This document shows positions 42,813-51,231 of a stretch of 64,000 nt of DNA, piece after piece; within the stretch, counting starts at the first letter, position 1, and the number at the start of each line of letters is the position of its first letter. The translations under genes were made by a program, and so were the position numbers. The DNA comes from UBA10649 sp965278945 (GTDB taxonomy: Bacteria; Actinomycetota; Actinomycetes; S36-B12). Location of the stretch: the NCBI GenBank assembly GCA_965278945.1, contig OZ257128.1, forward strand, positions 558,001 through 622,000, read 5' to 3'. The notes below the pieces were generated by a model, which saw only the letters and a list, made by a program, of their open reading frames with translations, was not told where the DNA came from and ran no database searches.

Positions 42813-44087
42813 GTGGTGCGACTTCGCAAGCCGGTAGCGGTCGTTGGCATCGGCTACGTCGGTCTGCCCCTCGCTGCGGCCTTCGGCAGCGTTCGTCCGA
42901 CCATCGGCTTCGACATCGACCGGGTCCGGATCGACGAACTCACGTCCGGGCTCGATCGGACTCTCGAGGTCGACGCGACGGAGTTGGCCAGGGCAACCCA
43001 GCTGACCTTCTCCAGCGACGTCGGCGACATCGCTGCAGCGGGCACGTACATCGTCACCGTCCCGACGCCCATCGACGACGCGAAGGAGCCGGACCTCGGT
43101 CCGCTGCTCGCCGCCACTGAACTGATCGGCGGCCTGCTGTCGCCCGGTGATCTGGTCGTGTACGAGTCGACGGTGTACCCGGGGGCCACCGAGGAGGTCT
43201 GCGTGCCGATCCTCGAAGCGCGGTCAGGGCTGGTGCTGAATGTCGACTTCTTCGTGGGCTACAGCCCCGAGCGAATCAACCCGGGCGATCGCGGCCATCG
43301 GCTCGCCGACATCGTCAAGGTGACATCCGGGTCTACTCCGCAGGTCGCGCAGGAGGTTGACGACCTGTATCGAGAGATCATCACCGCGGGCACTCACCGC
43401 GCAACGTCGATCCGGGTCGCGGAGGCGGCGAAGGTCATCGAGAACACTCAGCGCGATGTCAACATCGCCTTGGTCAACGAACTGGCGGTCCTGTTCAGCA
43501 AGCTCGACATCGACACTGCGGATGTGCTCGCCGCCGCGGGAACGAAGTGGAACTTCCTGCGGTTCGCGCCCGGACTGGTTGGCGGGCACTGCATAGGCGT
43601 CGATCCGTACTACCTCACCCACAAGGCGCAGGCCGTCGGGCATGAGGCTGAGGTGATCCTCGCCGGGCGCCGCATCAACGATGCGATGGGTGCGCACGTG
43701 GCCGAACGCGTGGTGCTTGCGCTTTCGCGACTCGGCGTCGCCGCTACGGGAGCACGCTGCCTGGTGATGGGGCTGGCGTTCAAGGAGAACTGCCCTGACC
43801 TGCGTAACACGGGAGTGATCAGCGTCGTCCGCGCGCTCACGGACTACGGCGTGGCCGTCGAGGTCTGCGACCCGCACGTTTCTGCCGTCGAGGCGAAGTC
43901 GCTGTACGGGCTCGATCTCGTGTCCGTTGACGACGCGCTCGCCGGCACCTACGACGCTGCTGTATTCGCGGTGGCGCACGACGACTTCCTCGAGCTGGGC
44001 CCACGACTGCGCACTGCGGTCGGTGACGGCGTCATCTTCGACGTGAAGTCGGCCCTGCCCAGGGAGATCGTCACGGGGCGGCTCTGA
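42813..44087 (+). CDS. nucleotide-sugar 6-dehydrogenase (TviB/WbpA/WbpO type)
   Basis: A 424-residue enzyme that oxidises C6 of a UDP-HexNAc to a uronic acid with two NAD. N-terminal VVGIGYVGLPLAAAFG binds NAD; VTVPTPID, VVYESTVYPGATEE and YSPERINPGD are group signatures; the catalytic Cys is in LVGGHCIGVDPYYL. YSPERINPGD and the TKWNFLRF segment point to the HexNAc dehydrogenases rather than UDP-glucose dehydrogenase. It starts at GTG 42813 (or 42816) and begins a three-gene run with a GT4 and the initiating sugar transferase. Confidence 0.92.
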   Translation: MVRLRKPVAVVGIGYVGLPLAAAFGSVRPTIGFDIDRVRIDELTSGLDRTLEVDATELARATQLTFSSDVGDIAAAGTYIVTVPTPIDDAKEPDLGPLLAATELIGGLLSPGDLVVYESTVYPGATEEVCVPILEARSGLVLNVDFFVGYSPERINPGDRGHRLADIVKVTSGSTPQVAQEVDDLYREIITAGTHRATSIRVAEAAKVIENTQRDVNIALVNELAVLFSKLDIDTADVLAAAGTKWNFLRFAPGLVGGHCIGVDPYYLTHKAQAVGHEAEVILAGRRINDAMGAHVAERVVLALSRLGVAATGARCLVMGLAFKENCPDLRNTGVISVVRALTDYGVAVEVCDPHVSAVEAKSLYGLDLVSVDDALAGTYDAAVFAVAHDDFLELGPRLRTAVGDGVIFDVKSALPREIVTGRL

Positions 44088-44088
44088 C

Positions 44089-45237
44089 GTGGGCAGCCAG
44101 CGTCGTCTCGTCCTCGCGGTCACGAGCCCACTGACCGTGAACCTCCTGCTTTCGCCCCAGCTGGCTGGCCTGCGCGATGCCGGATGGCAGGTGCATGTGG
44201 TCTGCTCGCCGGGAGCGATCGCCGACGAGGTGAGCCGCGACGTTCGCGCGCTGCACCAGATTCCCATGAGCCGGGCCATCTCACCGATCCGCGACGTCAT
44301 CAGCACCGGGAGCATGGTTCGCCTGCTTCGCACGATCCGCCCGCAGGTGGTGGTGGGTAGCACGCCCAAGGCCGGGATGATCAGCATGACTGCTGCGCGT
44401 CTGGCCGGGGTTCCCGTTCGCGTGTTCCAGATTCGCGGTGCGCGCTGGGACAGCGAAGACGGTTCGCGAGCGAGCCTCATGAAGCTTGGCGACCGCGCGG
44501 CGGCACGAGCGGCAACGGACACGCTCGCGGTATCGCCGTCCCTTGCTCGACTGCTCGTCGCCGAGCACATCACCCGAACGCCGCCCACCGTGCTCGGCCG
44601 CGGCGGCAGCAAGGGCGTCGACACGAATCGATTCCGTCCCGATCCCGAGCGTATCTACGATCCGAGCGCCCCCGTGCTGGGCTTTGCCGGACGGCTGAGC
44701 ATCGACAAGGGCATCGGGCAACTGCTCGACGTTGTCGCCATCCTTCGCAGGTCGATCCCAGGCCTGCGAGTGCAGATCGCGGGAGACCTGGATGAGGCGC
44801 AGCCGATTCCCGCCGCGATCATGGCCCATCTGCACAACGATCCGGCCATCGACTGGATCGGTGCGGTGAGTCAGGCCGAGCTCGCCGACCGGATGCGCGA
44901 CTGGGACCTCTTGGTGTTCCCGAGCCATCGCGAGGGCCTGCCCAACGTGGTCATCGAGGCGGCGGCGAGTGGGGTCCCGGCGGTCGCGTGGGACGTCACC
45001 GGAGTACGGGATGCGATCGATGACGGATCGACCGGATGTCTCGTCGCCTTCGGTGACGTGCCGGCCATGGCCGAAGCGGCCAGCGGGATGCTCTCGATCA
45101 ATGAGCACGCGCGCATGAGCGCACAATCGGTCGAGTGGGCGCGGGCCAACTTCGATGCGCGGGTCCTGCAGGATCTATTCGTGCAGTTCCTTGAAGATGC
45201 ATGCAGCCGAGTTCAGCGAAGGGAGCGAGCCCTATGA
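44089..45237 (+). CDS. family 4 glycosyltransferase
   Basis: A 382-residue GT-B enzyme. N-terminal LAVTSPLTVNLLLSPQLAGLRDAGWQ resembles WbpL/CapM-like GTs; the C-terminal half has LGFAGRLSIDKGIGQLLDVV and FPSHREGLPNVVIEAAASGVPAVAWDVTG. Next to a PglC-like transferase it is the likely second-sugar transferase, as PglA is to PglC. It starts 1 nt after the dehydrogenase stop and overlaps the next gene by 4 nt. Confidence 0.92.
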   Translation: MGSQRRLVLAVTSPLTVNLLLSPQLAGLRDAGWQVHVVCSPGAIADEVSRDVRALHQIPMSRAISPIRDVISTGSMVRLLRTIRPQVVVGSTPKAGMISMTAARLAGVPVRVFQIRGARWDSEDGSRASLMKLGDRAAARAATDTLAVSPSLARLLVAEHITRTPPTVLGRGGSKGVDTNRFRPDPERIYDPSAPVLGFAGRLSIDKGIGQLLDVVAILRRSIPGLRVQIAGDLDEAQPIPAAIMAHLHNDPAIDWIGAVSQAELADRMRDWDLLVFPSHREGLPNVVIEAAASGVPAVAWDVTGVRDAIDDGSTGCLVAFGDVPAMAEAASGMLSINEHARMSAQSVEWARANFDARVLQDLFVQFLEDACSRVQRRERAL

Positions 45238-45881
45238 GCGGCTTCTATCGCAAGCGTGGCAAGCGTGTTGTCGACGTCGTCGGGGCGGGCGCGGCGATCG
45301 TGGTGCTGTCTCCCGTGCTTGCCGCCACTGCGATCGGCGTCCGGTGGAGATTAGGCAAGCCCGTGTTGTTCGTGCAGGAGCGGGGCGGGCTGGACGGATC
45401 GTCATTCCGTCTCATGAAGTTCCGCACGCTGAGGGACGCGCGCGATGCGAACGGAGTGCCTCTTCCGGACGCCGACCGCCTCACGTCCTTCGGCAATCGG
45501 CTGCGGGCACTGAGCCTCGACGAGCTACCCGGCCTGTTCAACGTGGTGCGCGGCGACATGAGCCTTGTCGGCCCGCGACCGCTCGTCGCCATCTACCTGC
45601 CGCGTTACAACGCACGGCAGGCGCGGCGGCACGAGGTGCGGCCAGGGCTTACCGGCTGGACGCAGGTCAATGGTCGCAACTCCCTGGACTGGGAGGCCAA
45701 GTTCGATCTCGACGTCTGGTACGTCGATCACGTCTCCCTGGGACTCGATGTGCGCATCCTCGTGCGCACAGTCACCGAGATCCTGCGGCCCAGGGGAATC
45801 GCGTCGGCCGACCACGCGACGATGGAGGAGTTCACCGGCGACGTCACGCCTTCGGACGGGCCGGAACTCCAAACGCCGTAA
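45234..45881 (+). CDS. initiating sugar-phosphate transferase (PglC-like)
   Basis: A 215-residue small monotopic phosphoglycosyltransferase that moves a sugar 1-phosphate onto undecaprenyl phosphate. The re-entrant helix is KRVVDVVGAGAAIVVLSPVLA. Catalytic and binding segments are FRLMKFRTLRD, the Asp-Glu dyad in LSLDELPGLFNVV and GDMSLVGPRPL. The length is that of PglC, not of the large WcaJ type. The last 38 nt overlap the convergent acetyltransferase gene. Confidence 0.94.
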   Translation: MSGFYRKRGKRVVDVVGAGAAIVVLSPVLAATAIGVRWRLGKPVLFVQERGGLDGSSFRLMKFRTLRDARDANGVPLPDADRLTSFGNRLRALSLDELPGLFNVVRGDMSLVGPRPLVAIYLPRYNARQARRHEVRPGLTGWTQVNGRNSLDWEAKFDLDVWYVDHVSLGLDVRILVRTVTEILRPRGIASADHATMEEFTGDVTPSDGPELQTP

Positions 45882-46500
45882 CGCCAGGCTGGATGTCGCG
45901 GGTGACGATCGCTCCCGAGGCGATGATCGCGCCCGCGCCGATCGTGCGGCCGCGATCGACGATGGCCTGGGTGTGCAGCGTCGCGTCGTCGCCGATGGTC
46001 ACGTCGCCCGCGAGGTTCACGCCCTGCGACAAGGTGACGTAGTCGCCGATCCGTGCATCGTGAGCGACGACGCAGCCGATGTTGATCTGGGCGGACACGC
46101 CGATCCGGACATTGGTGGTCAGCACGGAGTGAGCGCAGATTGTCGTGCCCGCCCCGATGGTCACGTCATCGCCGATGAGTGCGGTCGGGTGCACGAGAGT
46201 CGTCGCTTCGAGGCCGAGTCCGCTCATCGTGACGTCCATCGTCCGCCGATAGAGCGGATTGCCGATGCCGACGACGAAGCACCAGCTCGCCGCATCGGGA
46301 TTGTCGCCCAGAGCCGCCGTCGGATCACCGAGGAATCGCGCACCGAGACGCTCGAGCAGTCCGGGCTCCGGTTCGTGCGGAGCGACGAAGCCACGAAACT
46401 CCCAGACACCTGGTGTGGCGCGCTGGATGTCTCGGAGGAGAACGAGGGTCTCGCGAGCCGAGCCGCCGGTGCCCACGATCACGATGCCGCGGGCGCTCAC
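45844..46500 (-). CDS. PglD/NeuD-family sugar N-acetyltransferase
   Basis: A 218-residue left-handed beta-helix acyltransferase. The N-terminal UDP-sugar domain is GIVIVGTGGSARETLVLL; hexapeptide repeats run from about residue 100 (LIGDDVTIGAGTTICAHSVL to VTIGDDATLHTQAIV) with the catalytic His in GCVVAHDARIGDYV. In bacillosamine synthesis PglD acetylates a C4 amine, and LegH is the legionaminic equivalent. GTG 46500 forms a GTGA overlap with the upstream SDR gene. Confidence 0.9.
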   Translation of the reverse strand: MSARGIVIVGTGGSARETLVLLRDIQRATPGVWEFRGFVAPHEPEPGLLERLGARFLGDPTAALGDNPDAASWCFVVGIGNPLYRRTMDVTMSGLGLEATTLVHPTALIGDDVTIGAGTTICAHSVLTTNVRIGVSAQINIGCVVAHDARIGDYVTLSQGVNLAGDVTIGDDATLHTQAIVDRGRTIGAGAIIASGAIVTRDIQPGVTAFGVPARPKA

Positions 46501-48098
46501 TCCGCCCTCGCCTGGCGGGCCACGCCCGTGTCCTCGCCAAAGCCAACCTGCGACTCGAGGGACTGCAGCAGCATGCGCCCGTCGGGCTGCAGGTGATTGC
46601 TGTCGAGGAGTTCCTTGAACCACTCGACGTTGCTGTTCTCCGACCGCTGGTAGTCAGCGATCTCGCCGCTGCGGATCGCTTCGAGGATCTGGTCGATGCC
46701 CGTCTCGATGGTCCACGTGGTTCGGTAGCCCAGTTCCTTGCCGATGCGATCGAAGTTGACGCGGTAGTTGCGCGCGTCCTCGATGGAGTCGGTCTCCTCG
46801 ATCCGGGCGCCTGGCACCTTGCTCGCAATCGCGCGGCCCAGATCGCCGAGAGTCATGTTCTGCTCGTTGCCGCCCACGTTGAAGATCCGGTTCTCGACGA
46901 CCGCGGTGGTCGTCGTTGCCGCGAGGGCGAACGCAGCAGCAGCGTCGCCGACGTGGAGGAAGGGCCGCCACTGGCTGGGACCGAAGATCGGGATCACTCC
47001 CTCGACCGCAGCCTTGGCCGTCAGCAGGTTGACCACCAGGTCGAAGCGGGTCCGGCCGGACAGCCCGTACACCGTTCCCAGCCGCAGGATCGTCGGGCGC
47101 AGGTGCTCGTCGGCGAGCTGCTCCAGCACGATCTCGGACGCGACCTTGGACTTGGCATACAAGGAGACCGGGTTCAGCTGCGACCGCTCGTCGAGTACCT
47201 CGTCGTTGGCTCCGTAGACCGAGCAGGAACTGGCGAAGATGAAGCGACGGACCTGCTGCGCGCGCGCGATCTCGGCGACCGCGCGGTTGGCGGCAAGGTT
47301 CAGCTCGATCGTCAGGCCCTCGTCGAGTGCGCACGCCGGATCGCCGACGATGCCGCCGAGGTGGATCACGGTGTCGGCGTGCCGCATCGCGATCACCAGC
47401 TGATCGGTGCGGCGGAAGTCGGCGTCTTGAATCGTGAGTCGCGGATCGTCCGCGAAGGGGGCGATCGGCTCACGACCGAAGATGAAGCGGTCGAGGAGCC
47501 GAACGTGCAGGCCTTGACCGAGCAGCTGTGGAACCAGGGCGGATCCGATGTATCCGGCGCCACCGATGACGAGGACCTCTTGGCGTTCGGCCACCGCCAC
47601 CCGGGCGACCAGCTGGCTCTCCGGATCGGCCGCGGTGACGAGGGACCGCGCCATGCGCTTCCAGACGAATCCGTACAGCCGCAGCCCGAGGAGCAGGGCG
47701 GTCGCCATCACGCCCGTGATCGCGATCGCAATGGCCGAAGGGAACAGGATGTATGCGCGGAAGGTATAGGCGATCGCCGCGTACGTCAGGAAGGTCAGGA
47801 GGCAGGCCTGGACGACGGCCTGGGCCTTGTGCAGGCCGCGATACGTGCGCTGCCTGGAATAGAACCCGCCAATGCTGAAGTAGATGAGAGCGACGACGAT
47901 CAGTAGCGGCAGCGCGCCGAGGTAGTTGGCCTCGTACTCGCCGAGAGTCGGTGCCACCGGTTCGCGCTCGCGACGGAAGAAGTAGTCGATCGCGATACCG
48001 ACCACGAACGACAGGCTGATCACCAGGACGTCCGCCACGACCCGCAGCAGTCGGGCTGGGTAGGGCCGCGGTTGCGGAGTTGGTGCCGTGACCATCAT
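46497..48098 (-). CDS. membrane-anchored extended SDR (four TM spans fused to epimerase domain)
   Basis: A 533-residue fusion. Residues ~15-165 hold four membrane spans (for example RVVADVLVISLSFVVGIAI and LLIVVALIYFSIGGF), like the anchor of WbpM/PglF/CapD. The rest is an extended SDR: VLVIGGAGYIGSALVPQL, then ASSCSVYGAND and YAKSK with the Tyr-Lys pair. True PglF enzymes have a Met replacing this Tyr, so this is not a straightforward PglF. The C-terminal ~45 residues are extra. The gene overlaps the aminotransferase and acetyltransferase genes by 4 nt each. Confidence 0.85.
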   Translation of the reverse strand: MMVTAPTPQPRPYPARLLRVVADVLVISLSFVVGIAIDYFFRREREPVAPTLGEYEANYLGALPLLIVVALIYFSIGGFYSRQRTYRGLHKAQAVVQACLLTFLTYAAIAYTFRAYILFPSAIAIAITGVMATALLLGLRLYGFVWKRMARSLVTAADPESQLVARVAVAERQEVLVIGGAGYIGSALVPQLLGQGLHVRLLDRFIFGREPIAPFADDPRLTIQDADFRRTDQLVIAMRHADTVIHLGGIVGDPACALDEGLTIELNLAANRAVAEIARAQQVRRFIFASSCSVYGANDEVLDERSQLNPVSLYAKSKVASEIVLEQLADEHLRPTILRLGTVYGLSGRTRFDLVVNLLTAKAAVEGVIPIFGPSQWRPFLHVGDAAAAFALAATTTTAVVENRIFNVGGNEQNMTLGDLGRAIASKVPGARIEETDSIEDARNYRVNFDRIGKELGYRTTWTIETGIDQILEAIRSGEIADYQRSENSNVEWFKELLDSNHLQPDGRMLLQSLESQVGFGEDTGVARQARAE

Positions 48099-49294
48099 CG
48101 GTACTCCGTCGTCGTGGCGTCGGCGAGGACGGTGCGCAGCGCAGTCGCGACGCCGTCCAGGGATTCAGCAGTCAGCCCGGGGTGCACGAGGAATGCCATC
48201 GCGGTAGCGCTCAGCGTGTGGGCATTCGGCAGGGCAGCGGCCGGCACCGAGTCGGTGCCGATGAAAGCGACCTCGCGGTAGATCTCCGAGCACGATCCGC
48301 TCAGCACGGGGATCGGCTGGAGCGCCGACGCTCTCTCCAGCACGCGATCGCGGGTCCATCCAGCGCCGAGGGCATCGAGATCCAGATACGCGTAGAGGCG
48401 GTAGTAGGCATGGGTCAACGTCGGGTCGGGCACTGCGATGCGCACGCAGTCGATATCGGACAGTTTGCTCGACAGCAGCGCCGCATTCGCCGTTCGCTCC
48501 GCGCGCCACGCATCAAGTCGGCCGTACTGGATGCGTCCGAGCGCCGCCTCGATCTCGGTGCCGCGGAAGTTCGATCCGAAGCTCTCGTGCAGCCACCGGA
48601 AGCCGGGCGGGTGGTCGCGCTGGTAGACGGCGTCCCACGACTTGCCGTGATCCTTGAGCGACCAGATTCGCTTCCCGAGTGCGTCATCGTTCGTGGCGAC
48701 CATTCCGCCTTCGCCGCCGGTGGTGATGATCTTGTCCTGGCAGAACGACCATACGGACACGTCCGCGAACGCGCCCACGTGTCGGTCGCCGACCATCGCA
48801 CCGTGCGCCTGCGAGCAGTCCTCGATGAGAATCAGGCCCCGCTCGTCGCATAGCCGGCGAATCTCGTGCATGTCGGCCGGCCACCCGCCCAGGTGGACGA
48901 CGAGGACGGCGCGTGTCTCCGGCGTCAGTGCGTCCTTGATGGACGCGGCGGAGATGTTGCCCGAATCGAGTTCCACGTCGGCGAATACGGGGCGCAGGCC
49001 GTTTCGGACGATCGCGGACGACGACGCGATGAATGTCCGTGGGGTGGTGACCATCTGTGCGCCGACGGGCAGGTCGAGGGCCTCGATTGCCGCCTCGAGT
49101 CCTACGGTCCCGTTCGCCACGAACACGGCGTGTGCGATGCCAGTGATCTCGGCGAACTCGCGTTCGAAGGCCCGGCCTTGGTCACCGGTCCAGTAGTTGA
49201 CGCGTCCGCTGCGGAGCACCTCTGCGGCTGCATCGATCTGCTCCTGGTCGAACACTGGCCATGGCGCGTAGCCACCGGCCGCGGAGTTAGTCAC
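48095..49294 (-). CDS. DegT/DnrJ/EryC1/StrS family sugar aminotransferase
   Basis: A 399-residue PLP enzyme that aminates a keto-sugar nucleotide. VFVANGTVGLEAAIEAL binds the cofactor phosphate, LILIEDCSQAHGA holds the PLP-N1 Asp, and the Schiff-base Lys is in VWSFCQDKIITTGGEGGMV. I chose GTG 49294 because GGAGGTGG lies directly upstream; the in-frame extension to 49381 has no ribosome site. A TACTCT box (49332-49337) would be its promoter. It heads the aminotransferase/SDR/acetyltransferase operon. Confidence 0.92.
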   Translation of the reverse strand: MTNSAAGGYAPWPVFDQEQIDAAAEVLRSGRVNYWTGDQGRAFEREFAEITGIAHAVFVANGTVGLEAAIEALDLPVGAQMVTTPRTFIASSSAIVRNGLRPVFADVELDSGNISAASIKDALTPETRAVLVVHLGGWPADMHEIRRLCDERGLILIEDCSQAHGAMVGDRHVGAFADVSVWSFCQDKIITTGGEGGMVATNDDALGKRIWSLKDHGKSWDAVYQRDHPPGFRWLHESFGSNFRGTEIEAALGRIQYGRLDAWRAERTANAALLSSKLSDIDCVRIAVPDPTLTHAYYRLYAYLDLDALGAGWTRDRVLERASALQPIPVLSGSCSEIYREVAFIGTDSVPAAALPNAHTLSATAMAFLVHPGLTAESLDGVATALRTVLADATTTEYR

Positions 49295-49310
49295 GCCACC
49301 TCCACATAAG

Positions 49311-49326
49311 TGCACGTTGCCGTGCA
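49311..49326 (-). promoter_or_regulatory. small hairpin in the degT-like 5' UTR
   Basis: TGCACG-TTGC-CGTGCA, a perfect 6-bp stem with a 4-nt loop, lies between the TACTCT box and the ribosome site of the aminotransferase gene. It could affect mRNA stability or initiation. Confidence 0.35.
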
Positions 49327-49391
49327 GCGTCAGAGTAGTCCATGAGCACAGGCCCGCGAGTTCACGAAGATCCCGCGACACGGTGGTCTGT

Positions 49392-49397
49392 CAGACT
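49392..49397 (+). promoter_or_regulatory. -10 box of a leaderless promoter (DUF4012 gene)
   Basis: CAGACT followed by 6 nt and GTG 49404. The A at position 2 and T at position 6 fit, but the first base does not. Confidence 0.4.
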
Positions 49398-49403
49398 GTC
49401 GGC

Positions 49404-51146
49404 GTGGCAATCCCGCGTCGCAGGCGACGTCTGCTCTTGGTGATTGGCGCGGTGATTCTCGGCGTCTTCGCCTTGGCGATCCTGCTCGGAGCGTCCTGGC
49501 TCAATACCTACCGACAGGCGCAGTCACTCCAGTCCAGCGTCACCGAGATGCGCGCGGCGCTCAGCGCGCAGGACTGGCGCTCGGCCGCGGCGCAGCTGCC
49601 GACGGCGACCGAATCGGCTCGGGCTCTCGAGTCGAGCACTCACGGACTGCCGTGGCGGGTGCTGCAGAGCCTGCCTGTCATTGGTGACAACGCGTCGGCC
49701 GTCGCTGATGTCTCGACGTCCGCGCTCGCGCTCCTGGACGCGGCCGGGCCGCTCGCCCCGTACGCGGAGCGCATCTCCCAGATCCGCCGCGAGGACGGCT
49801 CGATCGACCTCGACGCGATCGGTGCGGTCGCTCCGCTGCTTTCCACCCTCGCCGAGGTCATGAAGGTCGAGGACTTCAGGCTCGGGCAGATTGACGCCAG
49901 TGGCCTGCGCCCCGAGATCGCAGGGCCGCTCGTGGACCTTCGCGACCAACTGCACGCGGTCAAGGCCGCCGCCGCGACCGCGGCCGAGCTCGCCGAGCGT
50001 GCGCCGGCACTGCTCGGCAGCGGAGGCGAGCGCACGTGGCTGGTACTCCTGCAGAATCCCGCCGAGGCCCGCGGCACGGGCGGATTCCCCGGTGGCTACG
50101 TCACGCTCGGCGCGGAAGACGGCAACGTGACGATCGGCTCGGCGGGCAAGAGCAACGACCTGCAGCGGATCCCGATTCCGACCGACGGTGCCCCCGAGGA
50201 CGCGCGTCTGCTCTGGGGCACGTATCTCGAGTCGTGGAACACCTTCAACCTGTCGGCCGACTTCCCGATGGTCGCCGGGCTGGCGAAGGCGGGCATGGAT
50301 GTTCGCGGCGAGCCGGTCGATGGCGTTATCGCGGTGGACCCGCGTGCTGTGGCAGCGATGCTCGCCGTCACGGGCCCGGTCACCGTCGACGACCAGACGG
50401 TGACGGCCGAGAACGCCGAGCGCTTCTTCACCGTCGACGTCTATGACGTGCTCCCGGACTCCAACATCCGCGACCCGTTCGTCCTCAAGCTGGTCGGCGA
50501 GATCCTCCAGCGGTTCCTCACCACGCCGTGGAACCCCAGCGTCCTTGCCGACGCGCTGAGCGGTCCCGTGTTGGACGGTCGGATTCGCGTGTGGAGCGCG
50601 GACCCCGCCGAGGAGGCCTGGCTGGCCAGCACTGCGGTCGGCGGCGGCGTTCCCAACACTCCCGGATCCGTCGTGGCCGTCGCCTTCGACAACGCGGCCG
50701 GAAACAAGATGGATGCTTTCGTCGCCACCGGGGTCGACTATCGCCCCGGGCGCTGCCCGACCACATCGGTCCAGGAGTCGACACTGTCGGTCTCCTTGCG
50801 CAATGACGCACCGCTCGACCTGCCCGTCGAGAGCGGGAACTACGGTCGCGCGGATGACCCCGCGGGTCCGGCCGGGTCCACGAAGATGCTGGTCTACGTC
50901 TACGCACCCGTCGGGTCGACATTCGGAACCGCGGCGATGGACGGGGTCCCATTCGAGCTGTACTCCGGGACCGAGCGCAATCGCCCGGTGTGGTGGAACT
51001 ACGTCACGCTTGAGCGCGGGCAGAGCAGGGTGCTCGACATCAGTTTCGCCGAGCCGACGGTGCTCGATGTCGAGCCGGCCGTCATCGCGCAGCCGATGGT
51101 GATCGACGAGACGGTCACCATCGAGCCGAATATCGCATGCAAATAG
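49404..51146 (+). CDS. DUF4012 membrane-anchored extracytoplasmic protein
   Basis: A 580-residue protein with a basic start (IPRRRRRLL) and one N-terminal membrane helix (VIGAVILGVFALAILLGA); the rest lies outside the membrane. TWLVLLQNPAEARGTGGFPGGYVTL and DVYDVLPDSNIRDPF are typical DUF4012 segments. The family sits in many Gram-positive polysaccharide loci and is thought to resemble LCP (LytR-CpsA-Psr) proteins, so attachment or processing of glycan at the wall is plausible. The start is GTG 49404; ORF extension to 49317 lacks support. Confidence 0.88.
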   Translation: MAIPRRRRRLLLVIGAVILGVFALAILLGASWLNTYRQAQSLQSSVTEMRAALSAQDWRSAAAQLPTATESARALESSTHGLPWRVLQSLPVIGDNASAVADVSTSALALLDAAGPLAPYAERISQIRREDGSIDLDAIGAVAPLLSTLAEVMKVEDFRLGQIDASGLRPEIAGPLVDLRDQLHAVKAAAATAAELAERAPALLGSGGERTWLVLLQNPAEARGTGGFPGGYVTLGAEDGNVTIGSAGKSNDLQRIPIPTDGAPEDARLLWGTYLESWNTFNLSADFPMVAGLAKAGMDVRGEPVDGVIAVDPRAVAAMLAVTGPVTVDDQTVTAENAERFFTVDVYDVLPDSNIRDPFVLKLVGEILQRFLTTPWNPSVLADALSGPVLDGRIRVWSADPAEEAWLASTAVGGGVPNTPGSVVAVAFDNAAGNKMDAFVATGVDYRPGRCPTTSVQESTLSVSLRNDAPLDLPVESGNYGRADDPAGPAGSTKMLVYVYAPVGSTFGTAAMDGVPFELYSGTERNRPVWWNYVTLERGQSRVLDISFAEPTVLDVEPAVIAQPMVIDETVTIEPNIACK

Positions 51147-51191
51147 CCATGGACAGTGGCTCGCTCGGGGAGCCGGCCGGATGTTGTCGGC

Positions 51192-51197
51192 TAGCAT
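51192..51197 (+). promoter_or_regulatory. -10 box upstream of the OmpA-like gene
   Basis: TAGCAT, with transcription expected to begin near 51204. This time the start codon (GTG 51232) comes later and is preceded by GGGAGCT. Confidence 0.45.
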
Positions 51198-51231
51198 CGG
51201 GATGCATTCGCGTCAACGACCGGGAGCTCAG

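Noticed and set aside
46497..48098. PglF/WbpM 4,6-dehydratase
   Set aside because: The SDR domain has Tyr-x-x-x-Lys and an epimerase-like sequence, lacking the Met-Lys site and the DKAVNPTN-type segment of that group.
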